Below the pieces are notes generated by a model. It searched no databases and was not told where the DNA came from. It saw only the letters and a program-made list of their open reading frames with translations. Shown here in pieces: positions 6,275-14,654 of a stretch of 42,542 bases of DNA. This DNA comes from [Eubacterium] saphenum (GTDB lineage: Bacteria > Bacillota > Clostridia > Lachnospirales > Anaerotignaceae), in the NCBI GenBank assembly GCA_004557645.1, contig SFGI01000035.1, positions 1-42,542 on the forward strand, given 5' to 3'. A program made the translations under genes and the position numbers. Position 1 is the first letter of the stretch; every line of letters starts with the position of its first letter.

Positions 6275-7015
6275 TCATATCTTCGTTCCGTGTCCTCTCA
6301 CGACTGTTCCTTCCGCATCATTCATACTGGAACGAACCACCAAAGGAATATTGTGTTTTTTTGCCATTTCCACACAGCGGCTATGGAGTACCTGTGCACC
6401 GTTCAACGCCATTTCCAGCATATCGTCATAGGAGATCTCATCCAATTTTTTAGCTGTAGGAACCTTACGGGGATCGGCCGTATAGACCCCGTCCACATCG
6501 GTATAGATCTCGCAGGCATCTGCCTGCAGTGCCGCTGCCAAAGCCACAGCAGTGGTATCAGAGCCGCCTCTGCCAAGGGTGGTGTAATCATTATTTTCAT
6601 CGACGCCCTGGAAACCGGTCACGATCACGATATTTTTCTGGGCCAGTTCCTCACGGATACGATCCGTTTCGATCCTTGTCAGCCATGCATTTCCATGGTC
6701 ACTGGTGGTGTGCATTCTCACCTGAAAGGCATTCAGAGAAACCGCAGGAACGCCCAGTTTATGGAAGGCCATTGCCATCAGTGCCACCGACATCTGCTCC
6801 CCAATGGCACAAAGCATATCCAGTTCTCTTTCAGAAGGGTTCTCATTGATCCCCTTGGCCATATCGATCAATTCATCCGTATATTTGCCCATGGCGGACA
6901 AAACCACGACTACATCGTTGCCTTTGTTATATTCTTCCACGCATCTCTTTGCAACATGAAAAATACGTTCTTTATTTTCTACCGATGTGCCGCCGAATTT
7001 TTTCACGATCAACAT
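6275..7015 (-). CDS. aspartate kinase, catalytic domain only (246 aa, no ACT domains)
   Basis: It starts with the kinase signature KKFGGTSV and continues through VVVVLSAMGKYTDEL, GRGGSDTTAVALAAAL and YTDVDGVYTADPRKV to VVRSSMNDAEGT. The last two are the end of the amino-acid-kinase fold. It phosphorylates aspartate, the first step to lysine, threonine, methionine and dipicolinate. Usual monofunctional enzymes have about 400 residues with two C-terminal ACT domains for feedback control. This one stops where the ACT domains would begin and has its own terminator, so it may be insensitive to lysine or threonine. AAAGGGGTG precedes the start. It is divergent from the AraC gene and is cargo of element 2. 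Confidence 0.88.
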   Translation of the reverse strand: MLIVKKFGGTSVENKERIFHVAKRCVEEYNKGNDVVVVLSAMGKYTDELIDMAKGINENPSERELDMLCAIGEQMSVALMAMAFHKLGVPAVSLNAFQVRMHTTSDHGNAWLTRIETDRIREELAQKNIVIVTGFQGVDENNDYTTLGRGGSDTTAVALAAALQADACEIYTDVDGVYTADPRKVPTAKKLDEISYDDMLEMALNGAQVLHSRCVEMAKKHNIPLVVRSSMNDAEGTVVRGHGTKI

Positions 7016-7150
7016 GGTCCAACACCCCTTTATCTCAAACCTTCCGTATTATTTCCATTCTTCCACATCCATTTTACTCAGCACAACTTGCATATTAAAC
7101 GCATTTTATGCTATTCTTATTGCAAATAGTGCTATACAGGAGGCGGAACT

Positions 7151-8008
7151 GTGGAAACAGGATATGAAAAACGAGGATATCTTTTAGATGATTTCCGATT
7201 ATTCCATCTGAAAGACAAAAACGGAACAAATGTTGACTATCACTATCATGAATTCTGCAAGCTGCTGATGCTGCGCTCCGGCAGCGGCGGCTATACTGTA
7301 GATGGCAAACGATACACATTGGAAGCAGGGGACGTTGTTCTCATTGACAGCCAATGCGTTCACCGCCCCGAATTTGAACATGGTGTCCTTTACGAACGTG
7401 TCATCCTCTATATCTCTCCCCAGTTTTTACAGCAGCAGTCCACAGCCGACTGTCATTTGCAGGATATCTTCAGCGGAGAAAACGGACACGTACTGCATTT
7501 GGGAAAGCCGGAAAAAATCTGGGCATTATCTGATGCCCTTGAGCAGGAACTGGCGGAAGACCATTATGGCAGGGTCATTCTGAGCAATGGTCTGCTTTTG
7601 CGGCTCCTGATAGAGATCGCCCGAATCATCAGAAATCCGGAAACTACCTTTGCCAAGCCCATCACCCCCACCGACAGCCGTATTTTAAACATCCTGCGCT
7701 ATATCGATGCTTACCTGACAGAAGATATCAATATCGATACATTGGCAGAGCAGTTTTACATCAGCAAATACCATATGATGCGTCTATTCCGACAGGAAAC
7801 CGGGCGGTCCATCCATGGATATCTGCAGGAACGCCGCCTGATCCATGCCAAAGATCTGATACGGCAGGGCGTATCTGCAACGGAAAGCTGTTTCCGATCG
7901 GGCTTCCGCAGCTATTCGTCTTTTACACGGGCATACGCCAAACATTTCGGCACTACCCCCACCGGGCGGAAGGGCCATTCCGCTCCGGCTGATGAAACCT
8001 ATGAATAA
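7151..8008 (+). CDS. AraC-family transcription regulator (285 aa)
   Basis: The start is GTG 7151, with AGGAGG eight bases upstream. The N-terminal half is a cupin-like sensor (YHYHEFCKLLMLRSGSGGYTVDGKRY...GDVVLIDSQCVHRP). The C-terminal 100 residues are the double helix-turn-helix of AraC (INIDTLAEQFYISKYHMMRLFRQETG... and SCFRSGFRSYSSFTRAYAKHFG). It is inside element 2 and divergent from the aspartate kinase, sharing a 135-bp intergenic region, so that kinase is a plausible target. The ligand is unknown. It converges on the recombinase, separated by 37 bp with a hairpin-like, T-rich stretch. Confidence 0.9.
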   Translation: METGYEKRGYLLDDFRLFHLKDKNGTNVDYHYHEFCKLLMLRSGSGGYTVDGKRYTLEAGDVVLIDSQCVHRPEFEHGVLYERVILYISPQFLQQQSTADCHLQDIFSGENGHVLHLGKPEKIWALSDALEQELAEDHYGRVILSNGLLLRLLIEIARIIRNPETTFAKPITPTDSRILNILRYIDAYLTEDINIDTLAEQFYISKYHMMRLFRQETGRSIHGYLQERRLIHAKDLIRQGVSATESCFRSGFRSYSSFTRAYAKHFGTTPTGRKGHSAPADETYE

Positions 8009-8045
8009 GGGTGCCGAAAAAATCGACACCCTTTTTTAGCTCCTT

Positions 8046-9596
8046 CTAAAAATTCCAATGAATCTCCACCGGCACTGTTCTGGTACCAGGGATTCTGCGT
8101 CCCACATTGATGTGATTGATGAGTTTTTCCACCATTTCCCGTGTCAGGTGATCTACATTTATGTATTGCTGCATCAATTCCTTTGCATCTCCTGCCTCTA
8201 TGCGGGCTTCCACCTCTGCCAGCTGTTCTTTGGCCTGCAGCAATACATCCTCCAGCCGCTTTTTTTCCAGGGTGAATTCCCGGGTCATCTCAAGAAAATC
8301 CTCTTCTGACAGAATCCCCCTTCCCTTGTCCAGATATAAATTCCTGATCGCCTTTGCATATTCTTTGATTTTTTTCTCATAAGCGTTCCTATTCTCCAGA
8401 ATACGCTTTTTCTGCTTCTGCAAATTGGTGTCCCATTGCATATGCCGCTCCAGTTCCTCCTGATCCAGATATGCTTCCAGAAGCCGATTCAATTCTAAAA
8501 TGACCATTCTTTCCAAACGCTCCACGGAAATAAACGCACCTAGACAAGCATCCTTTGAAACATTGCGATTGGGGCAAGTTAAATACCTTCTCCCTTTATT
8601 CTTGACAGAACGCATCGTATAACCGCATGCGGCACAACGAGCCTTTTTCGCAAAAATCCCAATCTCTCCCGTTGCAAAAGGCTTTGCCCTTTCCTCTCTC
8701 ATGGCTTTCACCTTTTCCCACAATGCCCGATCGATGATGGCTTCATGGGTACCCTCTACCCGATACCACTGTTCCTTTGGGCGGGGCTTATTCTGTTTCG
8801 TTTTATAGGAAATACTGCCATATTTTCCCTGTACCATATTTCCGATATACATTTCATTTTCCAGCATATCCGCAATGGCAGAATATTTCCAAAGGGTACT
8901 GTTTTTCCCCTTGGCAGGCTGATGGAGAATGCCCTTTTGCCGTTTATATTCTGTTGGATTGGGCACCCCCCGATCATTCAGCCTGCGGGCAATGGCAGAT
9001 TTCCCATATCCTTGGGAAAACAGGGTAAATACCTCCCTGACCACCTCCGCTGCCTCCTCATCTATCAGAAGATGCCCTTTGCGATCGGGGTCTTTTTTGT
9101 AGCCATATAATGCCGTTGCCCCGATATGATATCCATTTTCCCTTCGGTTTTTCAGTACACTGCGAATATTTTCAGACATATCCTCCAAATACCATTCGTT
9201 TACAAGGCCATTGATCTGACGAGACTTTTTATTTCCCTTATTTTCTGTATCCGCATTGTCAACGACACTGACAAAACGGATCCCCCATAAGGGAAACAGC
9301 CCGTGTATGTATTTTTCCACCAGTTCCAGTTCACGGGTGAAGCGAGACTGGGTCTTGCAAAGGATGATATCAAATTTTCCAGCCTCTGCATCCTCCAACA
9401 AACGCCTGAATGCGGGTCGGTTTCGATCCGCACCAGTATAATCATCATCACTATAGATCTGATAAAGCTGCCAGCCTTGTGCAAAGGCATACTGCAACAG
9501 CAAGGTTTTCTGATTTTGGATACTGGCACTATCCTCTGTTTCCTTCCGCTTTTCCCGGTCTTCTTCCGATAAACGGCAATAGATCGCCACTTTCAT
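8046..9596 (-). CDS. large serine recombinase of element 2 (516 aa)
   Basis: Resolvase domain (1-150) with catalytic Ser in YCRLSEEDRE and arginines in DRNRPAFRRLL and KTQSRFTRE. The recombinase domain (about 160-285) includes GYHIGATALYGYKKD. A zinc ribbon CAACGYTMRS...CPNRNVSKDAC lies at about 320-350. A long coiled coil covers about 385-480 (EELERHMQWDTNLQKQKKR...). It is of the TnpX/integrase type. AAAGGATGATGGGGC precedes the ATG. It is about 1.9 kb from its left attachment site and 365 bp from its right one. It should catalyse integration and, with a directionality factor, excision of element 2 from cotJC. Confidence 0.92.
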   Translation of the reverse strand: MKVAIYCRLSEEDREKRKETEDSASIQNQKTLLLQYAFAQGWQLYQIYSDDDYTGADRNRPAFRRLLEDAEAGKFDIILCKTQSRFTRELELVEKYIHGLFPLWGIRFVSVVDNADTENKGNKKSRQINGLVNEWYLEDMSENIRSVLKNRRENGYHIGATALYGYKKDPDRKGHLLIDEEAAEVVREVFTLFSQGYGKSAIARRLNDRGVPNPTEYKRQKGILHQPAKGKNSTLWKYSAIADMLENEMYIGNMVQGKYGSISYKTKQNKPRPKEQWYRVEGTHEAIIDRALWEKVKAMREERAKPFATGEIGIFAKKARCAACGYTMRSVKNKGRRYLTCPNRNVSKDACLGAFISVERLERMVILELNRLLEAYLDQEELERHMQWDTNLQKQKKRILENRNAYEKKIKEYAKAIRNLYLDKGRGILSEEDFLEMTREFTLEKKRLEDVLLQAKEQLAEVEARIEAGDAKELMQQYINVDHLTREMVEKLINHINVGRRIPGTRTVPVEIHWNF

Positions 9597-9665
9597 GCCC
9601 CATCATCCTTTTCATAAAATCAGCCGCCCTTGTCCATGTTCCAGACAAGAACGGCCATTTTCAGA

Positions 9666-9803
9666 TCACATCGCCCCTGCAAGGGCTGCTTTCGAACGTT
9701 CCATTTCATTGATCAGAGCGATCCATATTTTCGTGACCTGTTCTCTGGTCGTTTCCGTTTTCCCATCCTGAAACACGCTTTTGCAAATCATTCTTTCCTC
9801 CAT
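9666..9803 (-). CDS. 45-residue protein upstream of the recombinase, possible directionality factor
   Basis: ATG 9803 is preceded by AAAGGGGAG. The product starts MEERMICKSVFQDGKTE and contains a predicted helix (QVTKIWIALINEMERSKAAL). It is too short for most gene finders. It lies 69 bp upstream of the recombinase on the same strand. Between them is a hairpin, GGCCGTTCTTGTC/GGACAAGGGCGGC (9653-9622), with four T after it, which could attenuate recombinase transcription. Small basic or helical proteins next to serine recombinases often control excision; that role is inference. A -10-like CATAAACTA (9833-9825) upstream resembles mother-cell sigma K/E sites, but no matching -35 is clear. Confidence 0.55.
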   Translation of the reverse strand: MEERMICKSVFQDGKTETTREQVTKIWIALINEMERSKAALAGAM

Positions 9804-9960
9804 GACGCTCTCCCCTTTCAAAATAGTTTATGCCTGACTGCTTGTTCCATAGACACACAGATATCTTTTTATATTTCCTCTGCCCCAGGTCACGTGATAA
9901 TTTACTGAAATTTGATCCTTTCTTCTATGAAAAAAATAAAAAAGGTTGCACTTACAAAGG

Positions 9961-9969
9961 GGCAGCAGA
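9961..9969 (+). repeat. attachment-site core, right end of element 2
   Basis: GGCAGCAGA, identical to 6143-6151. Host cotJC sequence continues rightward without a break from here. Confidence 0.8.
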
Positions 9970-10165
9970 GCAGAAAGCCCGCAGCACCTATGAATACCTG
10001 ATCGACCTGACCGATGACCCTGCCGTGCTGGCCCCCCTGCGTTTCCTGCGGGAACGGGAGATCGTACACTTCCAGCGATTTGGGGAAGCATTGGAAATCG
10101 CCCGTGATCACCTGAACCAGCAGCACTATTTCTTTATGCAGAAATATGGCTGCGACACAAAATAA
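9962..10165 (+). pseudogene. cotJC: interrupted cotJC, C-terminal segment
   Basis: AAEQKARSTYEYLIDLTDD to the natural end GCDTK is the C-terminal third of CotJC. It contains the second metal pair in FLREREIVHFQRFGEAL. It has no start of its own near the junction; the frame is open leftward into element 2 to 9830. Joined to the middle segment across GGCAGCAGA it gives a continuous Mn-catalase. Codons and motifs are intact with no frameshift, which suggests selection for the joined form or a recent insertion. Confidence 0.85.
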
Positions 10166-10173
10166 AAGCCACC

Positions 10174-10208
10174 AAAAAAGCCCGGAGAAATTTTCTCCGA
10201 GCTTTTTG
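10174..10208. terminator. bidirectional terminator between cotJC and the peptidase gene
   Basis: AGCCCGGAGAA and TTCTCCGAGCT form the stem. T-runs occur on both strands (CTTTTT to the right; CTTTTTT on the minus strand), serving the two convergent genes. Confidence 0.85.
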
Positions 10209-10223
10209 TCGTATTCCTATCTG

Positions 10224-11300
10224 TCATCGGATGATTTCCAGTTCTTTGGGGAAATGATTCAGTACTTCGCAGCCATCCTCTGTGACAAGCACCAAATCCT
10301 CCACACGAACGCCTGTATCACCAGCTATATAGATACCCGGTTCGATAGAAAAGATCATACCGGGAGCGACAGGTGTTGGATTCACGGAAGAAACGTCGCC
10401 AAATTCATGCTCTGCCAGACCGATAAAATGTCCTAATCTATGGTTAAACTGAGGGCCATAGCCTTTTTCTGTAATGAGGTTTCTGGCTGTCAAGTCCAAT
10501 TCCCTCAGAGGGATGCCGGGTTTGATTTTGGCAATGGCTGCTTCGTTTGCTGCCCGAACAGTTTCGTAAATTTCCCTATGCTTTTCGCTGACTGTTTTAT
10601 AGTAAAAGGAGCGGGTCATATCGGAACAATAGCCATCCTTGATGCAGCCCACATCGAAGAGGACAACATCCCCTTCCTGCAGCACCGTATCATCGGGGCC
10701 ATGGTGAGGGTCTGCCGCATTGGCGCCAAAAGCCACCAACGGCTCAAAGGAGAAGCCATCTGCACCTAAATCAAGGTAAATTTTCAGCATCTGTTCCGCC
10801 ACATCTTTTTCTGTCACCCCTGCACGGATCAATTTTTTGAATTCTGCCATAGCCATGTCGTTGATATGGGAAGACATACGCATTTTTTCCTGCTCTTCCG
10901 CATCCTTGATGCCCCTTATGGTATCGATGACAAGGGAAGTATTCACAAAGCCCGGGGCTGCTTTGCTCTCCATCAGGGGCAGCAGAAATCTTGCCTTTAA
11001 TTCCTTATCTACCCCCAAAGGAGCTGTATTGTCCACATAACGGGCAACGATCTCCATGACAGGGTCTGTATCGGAATACCAAACCTTTTCCACCCCCACC
11101 TCCTGAGGAATAGAAAAGAGGTGATTCAGGAAATAGGCATGCTTGCCGTCCCTCCGCAGCAGCAGAGCATAAAAGCGTTCCCCCGGTTCGTAATATACCC
11201 CTGTCAGATAGTAAATGGACATAGGATCAACAATCAGCATCTGGGAAACTCCCATTTCCTGCAAGGCTGCCATCACCCGGTCTACTCTGTTTTGTTTCAT
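10224..11300 (-). CDS. Xaa-Pro aminopeptidase/dipeptidase, M24 family (358 aa)
   Basis: Creatinase-like N-terminal domain (1-130) and pita-bread M24 domain (about 135-358). The metal ligands are visible: Asp in LFDVGC, Asp in CSDMTRS, His in GHFIGLAEHE, Glu in SIEPGIY and Glu in RVEDLVL. It removes or splits proline-containing N-terminal residues from peptides in the cytosol. I start it at ATG 11300 (MKQNRVDRVMAAL), which follows AAGGAGGAAAG. The longer frame from 11339 overlaps the LysR stop. It is downstream of the LysR gene on the same strand, 28 bp away, and probably co-transcribed. Confidence 0.9.
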   Translation of the reverse strand: MKQNRVDRVMAALQEMGVSQMLIVDPMSIYYLTGVYYEPGERFYALLLRRDGKHAYFLNHLFSIPQEVGVEKVWYSDTDPVMEIVARYVDNTAPLGVDKELKARFLLPLMESKAAPGFVNTSLVIDTIRGIKDAEEQEKMRMSSHINDMAMAEFKKLIRAGVTEKDVAEQMLKIYLDLGADGFSFEPLVAFGANAADPHHGPDDTVLQEGDVVLFDVGCIKDGYCSDMTRSFYYKTVSEKHREIYETVRAANEAAIAKIKPGIPLRELDLTARNLITEKGYGPQFNHRLGHFIGLAEHEFGDVSSVNPTPVAPGMIFSIEPGIYIAGDTGVRVEDLVLVTEDGCEVLNHFPKELEIIR

Positions 11301-11328
11301 TTTTCTTTCCTCCTTGTCCTTTGACAGG

Positions 11329-12213
11329 TCACAGCGCACAACGGCGCAGATATTCGATCACGATACGCATGGGCTCGGAAACCCATTTATCCCGATGGTG
11401 CAGCAGCTGTGTCCATACTTCGATATCCAGCTCCGGCACATGAAGATACTGCACCGTGCCTTTTTCCACATATGGTCTGGTGGCGTAATCCGGCAGCAGG
11501 GCGATGCCGGCGTTTTGTTCCACCAGATTGCAGATCAGATCTGCATTGCCGCTGACAAAAACAGGCTGTATCTCCAAGGAACGGGCTGCCAGCTGTTCAT
11601 CCAGCAGACGACGATAGCTCATGCCCTTTTCCGTCAGCAGGAAAGGCTGTTTTACCAACTGTTCCAGAGGGATACTTTCCCGCTCCGCCAAGGGATTTTC
11701 CGCAGCGCAGACAAAATGAAGCCCAATGCGGGATTCCTGCAAGATCACATAGTTCGTATCATAAATATGGTTGTCCAATGTATACACGATATCCACTTCA
11801 TTCTGGTTCAGCAGGCGGAACATTTCCTGCGTCCCCCCAGAAATACACTCTAAAGTGATACCTGGATATTTGCGGTGCAGCTCCGGAAAAATGCGGCGGA
11901 TAACCTCGCTGCTCAAAGAATCCGCCATAGCCAGGCGCACCTGCCCGCGGATCTCCGTTTCTCCCTTGGTATCCTCCGCAAAGCCCTGCAGCAGTTCATT
12001 GATCTTGTAGGCAGAGCGCAGCAGACGGCTGCCATGTTCCGTCAGGGTAACGGTGCGGTTGATGCGTTCAAACAGGGGCACCCCCAGTTCGTTTTCCAGC
12101 TGGCGGATCTGGAAAGAAACCGTAGACTGGGAATAGCCCAGCTTGTCCCCCGCTTTGGTGAAGCTGTGCAGCTCCGCCACATGTATGAAAGTGATCAGAT
12201 TTTTGATATCCAT
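11329..12213 (-). CDS. LysR-family transcription regulator (294 aa)
   Basis: The N-terminal winged helix-turn-helix (MDIKNLITFIHVAELHSFTKAG...YSQSTVSFQIRQLENELGVPLFERI) is typical. The C-terminal 200 residues are a periplasmic-binding-like effector domain. The start ATG 12213 follows AGAGGAG; the longer frame adds six doubtful residues. It is divergent from the amino-acid symporter at 12334 with 120 bp between them. LysR proteins usually control a divergent neighbour, so the symporter, and perhaps the downstream peptidase, are likely targets. The inducer is unknown. Confidence 0.92.
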   Translation of the reverse strand: MDIKNLITFIHVAELHSFTKAGDKLGYSQSTVSFQIRQLENELGVPLFERINRTVTLTEHGSRLLRSAYKINELLQGFAEDTKGETEIRGQVRLAMADSLSSEVIRRIFPELHRKYPGITLECISGGTQEMFRLLNQNEVDIVYTLDNHIYDTNYVILQESRIGLHFVCAAENPLAERESIPLEQLVKQPFLLTEKGMSYRRLLDEQLAARSLEIQPVFVSGNADLICNLVEQNAGIALLPDYATRPYVEKGTVQYLHVPELDIEVWTQLLHHRDKWVSEPMRIVIEYLRRCAL

Positions 12214-12266
12214 TTGTTCTCCTCTTTGCATCGATAATTTCGATTCTATTTATCCTCTTTATCAAT

Positions 12267-12295
12267 TTTACAAATTCATAATCTTACTGTATACT
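12267..12295 (+). promoter_or_regulatory. sigma-A promoter of the sodium:alanine symporter
   Basis: TTTACA (12267-12272), 17-bp spacer, TATACT (12290-12295), then a 38-bp leader to ATG 12334. It lies in the LysR intergenic region. Confidence 0.7.
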
Positions 12296-12333
12296 AAACT
12301 TAATCAAAAATCAAGGGAAAGGAGCGTTTCCAT

Positions 12334-13740
12334 ATGGAACTTCTCTATCTAATCTATGACTTCCTCTGGGCGGATCTGATCTCTATCCCCCTGCCCAGCG
12401 GTGATACCCTCGGTCTTTCTTTGCTGGTACTGATCTTAGTGCCCGCGGGTATCTATTTCACCATCCGCAGCCGTTTTCTGCAGATTCGTCTGTTCCCGGA
12501 AATGCTCCGGGTCACAACGGAAAAAAAGGTGGGCAATGATGCTCACAGTATTTCCGGCTTACAGGCTCTCATCATCTCCACTGCCACCCGTGTCGGCATG
12601 GGCAATCTGGTGGGTGTCGTTTCCGCCATCTCCATGGGCGGTGCCGGCGCTGTTTTCTGGATGTGGATTTCCGCTTTGGCAGGCTCTGCTACAGCATTCA
12701 TGGAAGCCACTCTGGCGCAGATCTATCAGGAAAAAGACCCCCTTTACGGCGGTTACCGCGGCGGCCCTGCCCGCTATATCCACGCTTATGCCGCAAGAAA
12801 GCGTAAAAAAGACCCCGCAAAGATGCGCTATTCCGTAACGGCGGTGCTGTTTGCCATTTCCGGCCTGATCTGTTGGTGCGGCATCAGCCAGGTAATCGGT
12901 AATTCTGTTTCTTCCTCCATGGAAAATGCCTTTGGGATTCCTCCCCTTTACACAGCCATCGCCCTGGTAGCCGTTTCCGCCATCATCGTCCTGCGGAAAC
13001 ATGCGACGGTAAAGGTTCTGGATATCGTTGTGCCCATTATGGCCGGCTGCTTCTTTGTAGCTACCCTTATCATCATCGGGAAAAATATCGGCGCACTGCC
13101 CGCAGTGTTCCAGCGCATTTTTGAAGAAGCCTTCGGCATCCGTCAGGTGGCTGCCGGCGGTATTGGTGCTGTCATCATGAACGGGGTAAAACGTGGTCTG
13201 TTCTCCAATGAAGCCGGCTCCGGCTCTGCCCCCTGTGCTGCTGCGGCGGCAGATATCGACCATCCCGCCAAAGAAGGTCTGCTGCAGGCCTTCGGCGTAT
13301 TCGTAGATACCATCGTCATCTGCAGCTGCTCCGCTATGATTATGCTGCTGGCCCCTGCGGAACTGCTGGAAGGTCTGACAGGTATGGACCTGCTGCAGAC
13401 AGCCATGCAGTATCATTTCGGTTCCTTTGGTGTGGTATTCATTGCCCTGACCCTGCTGCTGTTCAGCTTCTCCACCTTCATTGGTATCCTCTTCTATGCC
13501 CGCTCCAATGTTGCTTATCTTTTCGGCGATAATTGGACATCCCAGACAGCCTATAAGGTGCTGGCACTGGTGATGCTGTTCATCGGCTGCCTGGCAACCT
13601 ATACTTTCGTATGGGATCTGGGCGATGTGGGCATTGGTCTGATGACGATTTTCAATATGCTGGCGCTGTTCCCCATGTCCAAGGAAGCTCTGGCATCTCT
13701 GAAAGAATACGAAGCAAAGATTAAATTACGCAAGAAATGA
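12334..13740 (+). CDS. sodium:alanine/glycine symporter, AGCS family (468 aa)
   Basis: A multi-spanning membrane protein with AGCS motifs: LQALIISTATRVGMGNLVGV near residues 75-95, and GLFSNEAGSGSAPCAAAAADID near 286-308. About eleven hydrophobic segments span the chain, and it ends in a short basic tail (KIKLRKK). It imports alanine, glycine or a related amino acid with Na+. AAAGGAG precedes the ATG. It is divergent from a LysR gene and followed by a strong terminator, so it is a single-gene unit. Pairing with a proline-peptide peptidase across the regulator suggests peptide or amino-acid use. Confidence 0.93.
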   Translation: MELLYLIYDFLWADLISIPLPSGDTLGLSLLVLILVPAGIYFTIRSRFLQIRLFPEMLRVTTEKKVGNDAHSISGLQALIISTATRVGMGNLVGVVSAISMGGAGAVFWMWISALAGSATAFMEATLAQIYQEKDPLYGGYRGGPARYIHAYAARKRKKDPAKMRYSVTAVLFAISGLICWCGISQVIGNSVSSSMENAFGIPPLYTAIALVAVSAIIVLRKHATVKVLDIVVPIMAGCFFVATLIIIGKNIGALPAVFQRIFEEAFGIRQVAAGGIGAVIMNGVKRGLFSNEAGSGSAPCAAAAADIDHPAKEGLLQAFGVFVDTIVICSCSAMIMLLAPAELLEGLTGMDLLQTAMQYHFGSFGVVFIALTLLLFSFSTFIGILFYARSNVAYLFGDNWTSQTAYKVLALVMLFIGCLATYTFVWDLGDVGIGLMTIFNMLALFPMSKEALASLKEYEAKIKLRKK

Positions 13741-13742
13741 TC

Positions 13743-13784
13743 CTACATAAAAAAAGAGTCCAAATGGACTCTTTTTTTATGTAG
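13743..13784. terminator. bidirectional terminator with CTACATAAAAAA outer arms
   Basis: CTACATAAAAAAAGAGTCC pairs with GGACTCTTTTTTTATGTAG around AAAT. It serves the symporter and the convergent thiD. Its outer arms recur in the palindrome at 23874-23917. Confidence 0.9.
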
Positions 13785-13809
13785 ACAAAGTGAATTTTGC
13801 CACTCCTCT

Positions 13810-14607
13810 TTATTTGCAGTATTCTTCTTTCAGATCAAAGGCATGGTTCATAGGGCCGCTGCCTGCGCCCAGATCCAGCATTGCCGCCAACGCACCGGAA
13901 ATATATTCCTTGGCCCGTTCCACCGCTGTTGCCAGATCATGGCCCTTTGCCAGATTTGCCGCAATGGCACTGGAAAGGGTGCAGCCTGTGCCGTGGGTAT
14001 TGGGGTTATCAATGCGTTTGCCGTTGAACCACTGGTATGTGCCATCGTGATAGAGCAGGTCGTTGGCATCGTTCATGCTGTGACCGCCTTTGCAAAGAAC
14101 CGCACAATGGTAATCCTTGCTGATCTTTTCCGCCGCCTTCACCATATCCTCGGGGCTTTCGATCTTCATGCCGGAAAGGACTTCCGCTTCGGGGATATTG
14201 GGTGTGACAACCGCCGCCAAGGGCAGCAGCTTTTCCTTCAGAGCAGAAACGGCATCATCGCTGATGAGCTTTGCGCCGCTGGTGGCTACCATCACAGGGT
14301 CTACTACGATATTTTCTGCCTGATAGGCTGTCAGCTTTTCCGCAATGACGGAAATCAGTTCCACAGAGGAGACCATGCCCACCTTCACCGCATCGGGGCG
14401 GATATCTGTGAATACACTATCGATCTGCATCCCCAGAAATTCCGGTGTCACTTCAAAAATGCCCTGTACGCCTACGGTATTCTGGGCTGTCAATGCTGTC
14501 AATGCGCTCATGGCAAATACGCCGTTCATGGTCATGGTTTTCAGGTCGGCCTGGATCCCTGCGCCGCCGCTGGTATCGCTGCCGGCGATAGTCAATGCTG
14601 TTTTCAT
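13810..14607 (-). CDS. thiD: hydroxymethylpyrimidine/phosphomethylpyrimidine kinase ThiD (265 aa)
   Basis: Ribokinase-fold enzyme that phosphorylates HMP and HMP-P for thiamine synthesis. Visible marks are ALTIAGSDTSGGAGIQADLKT at the N-terminus, DPVMVATSGAKL in the middle, CKGGHSMNDANDLLY, and the anion-hole motif NTHGTGCTLSSAIAA near residue 210. The length is normal. TTGGAGGAATGAAGG precedes the start. It is the last gene of the thiW-thiM-thiE-thiD run and ends at the bidirectional terminator at 13743. Confidence 0.96.
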   Translation of the reverse strand: MKTALTIAGSDTSGGAGIQADLKTMTMNGVFAMSALTALTAQNTVGVQGIFEVTPEFLGMQIDSVFTDIRPDAVKVGMVSSVELISVIAEKLTAYQAENIVVDPVMVATSGAKLISDDAVSALKEKLLPLAAVVTPNIPEAEVLSGMKIESPEDMVKAAEKISKDYHCAVLCKGGHSMNDANDLLYHDGTYQWFNGKRIDNPNTHGTGCTLSSAIAANLAKGHDLATAVERAKEYISGALAAMLDLGAGSGPMNHAFDLKEEYCK

Positions 14608-14654
14608 CCTTCATTCCTCCAAACATTCCGTTTCTTTTTCTGCCGCAAAAAGGC

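Larger units (their letters stand above)
6143..9969. mobile_element. element 2: serine-recombinase element inside cotJC (about 3.8 kb)
   Basis: It is bounded by the direct repeat GGCAGCAGA. It carries four genes: aspartate kinase (minus), AraC regulator (plus), serine recombinase (minus) and a 45-codon gene (minus). Removing one repeat and everything between joins ATG-GCA-GCA to GAG-CAG, giving MAAEQKAR, the normal CotJC sequence. This exact in-frame repair, plus an encoded recombinase, is the pattern of the sigK skin element and other intervening elements of sporulation genes. Whether excision happens in the mother cell cannot be seen from sequence. Confidence 0.88.

Noticed and set aside
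6275..7015. Aspartate kinase as a truncated pseudogene
   Set aside because: The catalytic domain is complete and a strong terminator follows the stop at once, so a short functional gene is more likely.
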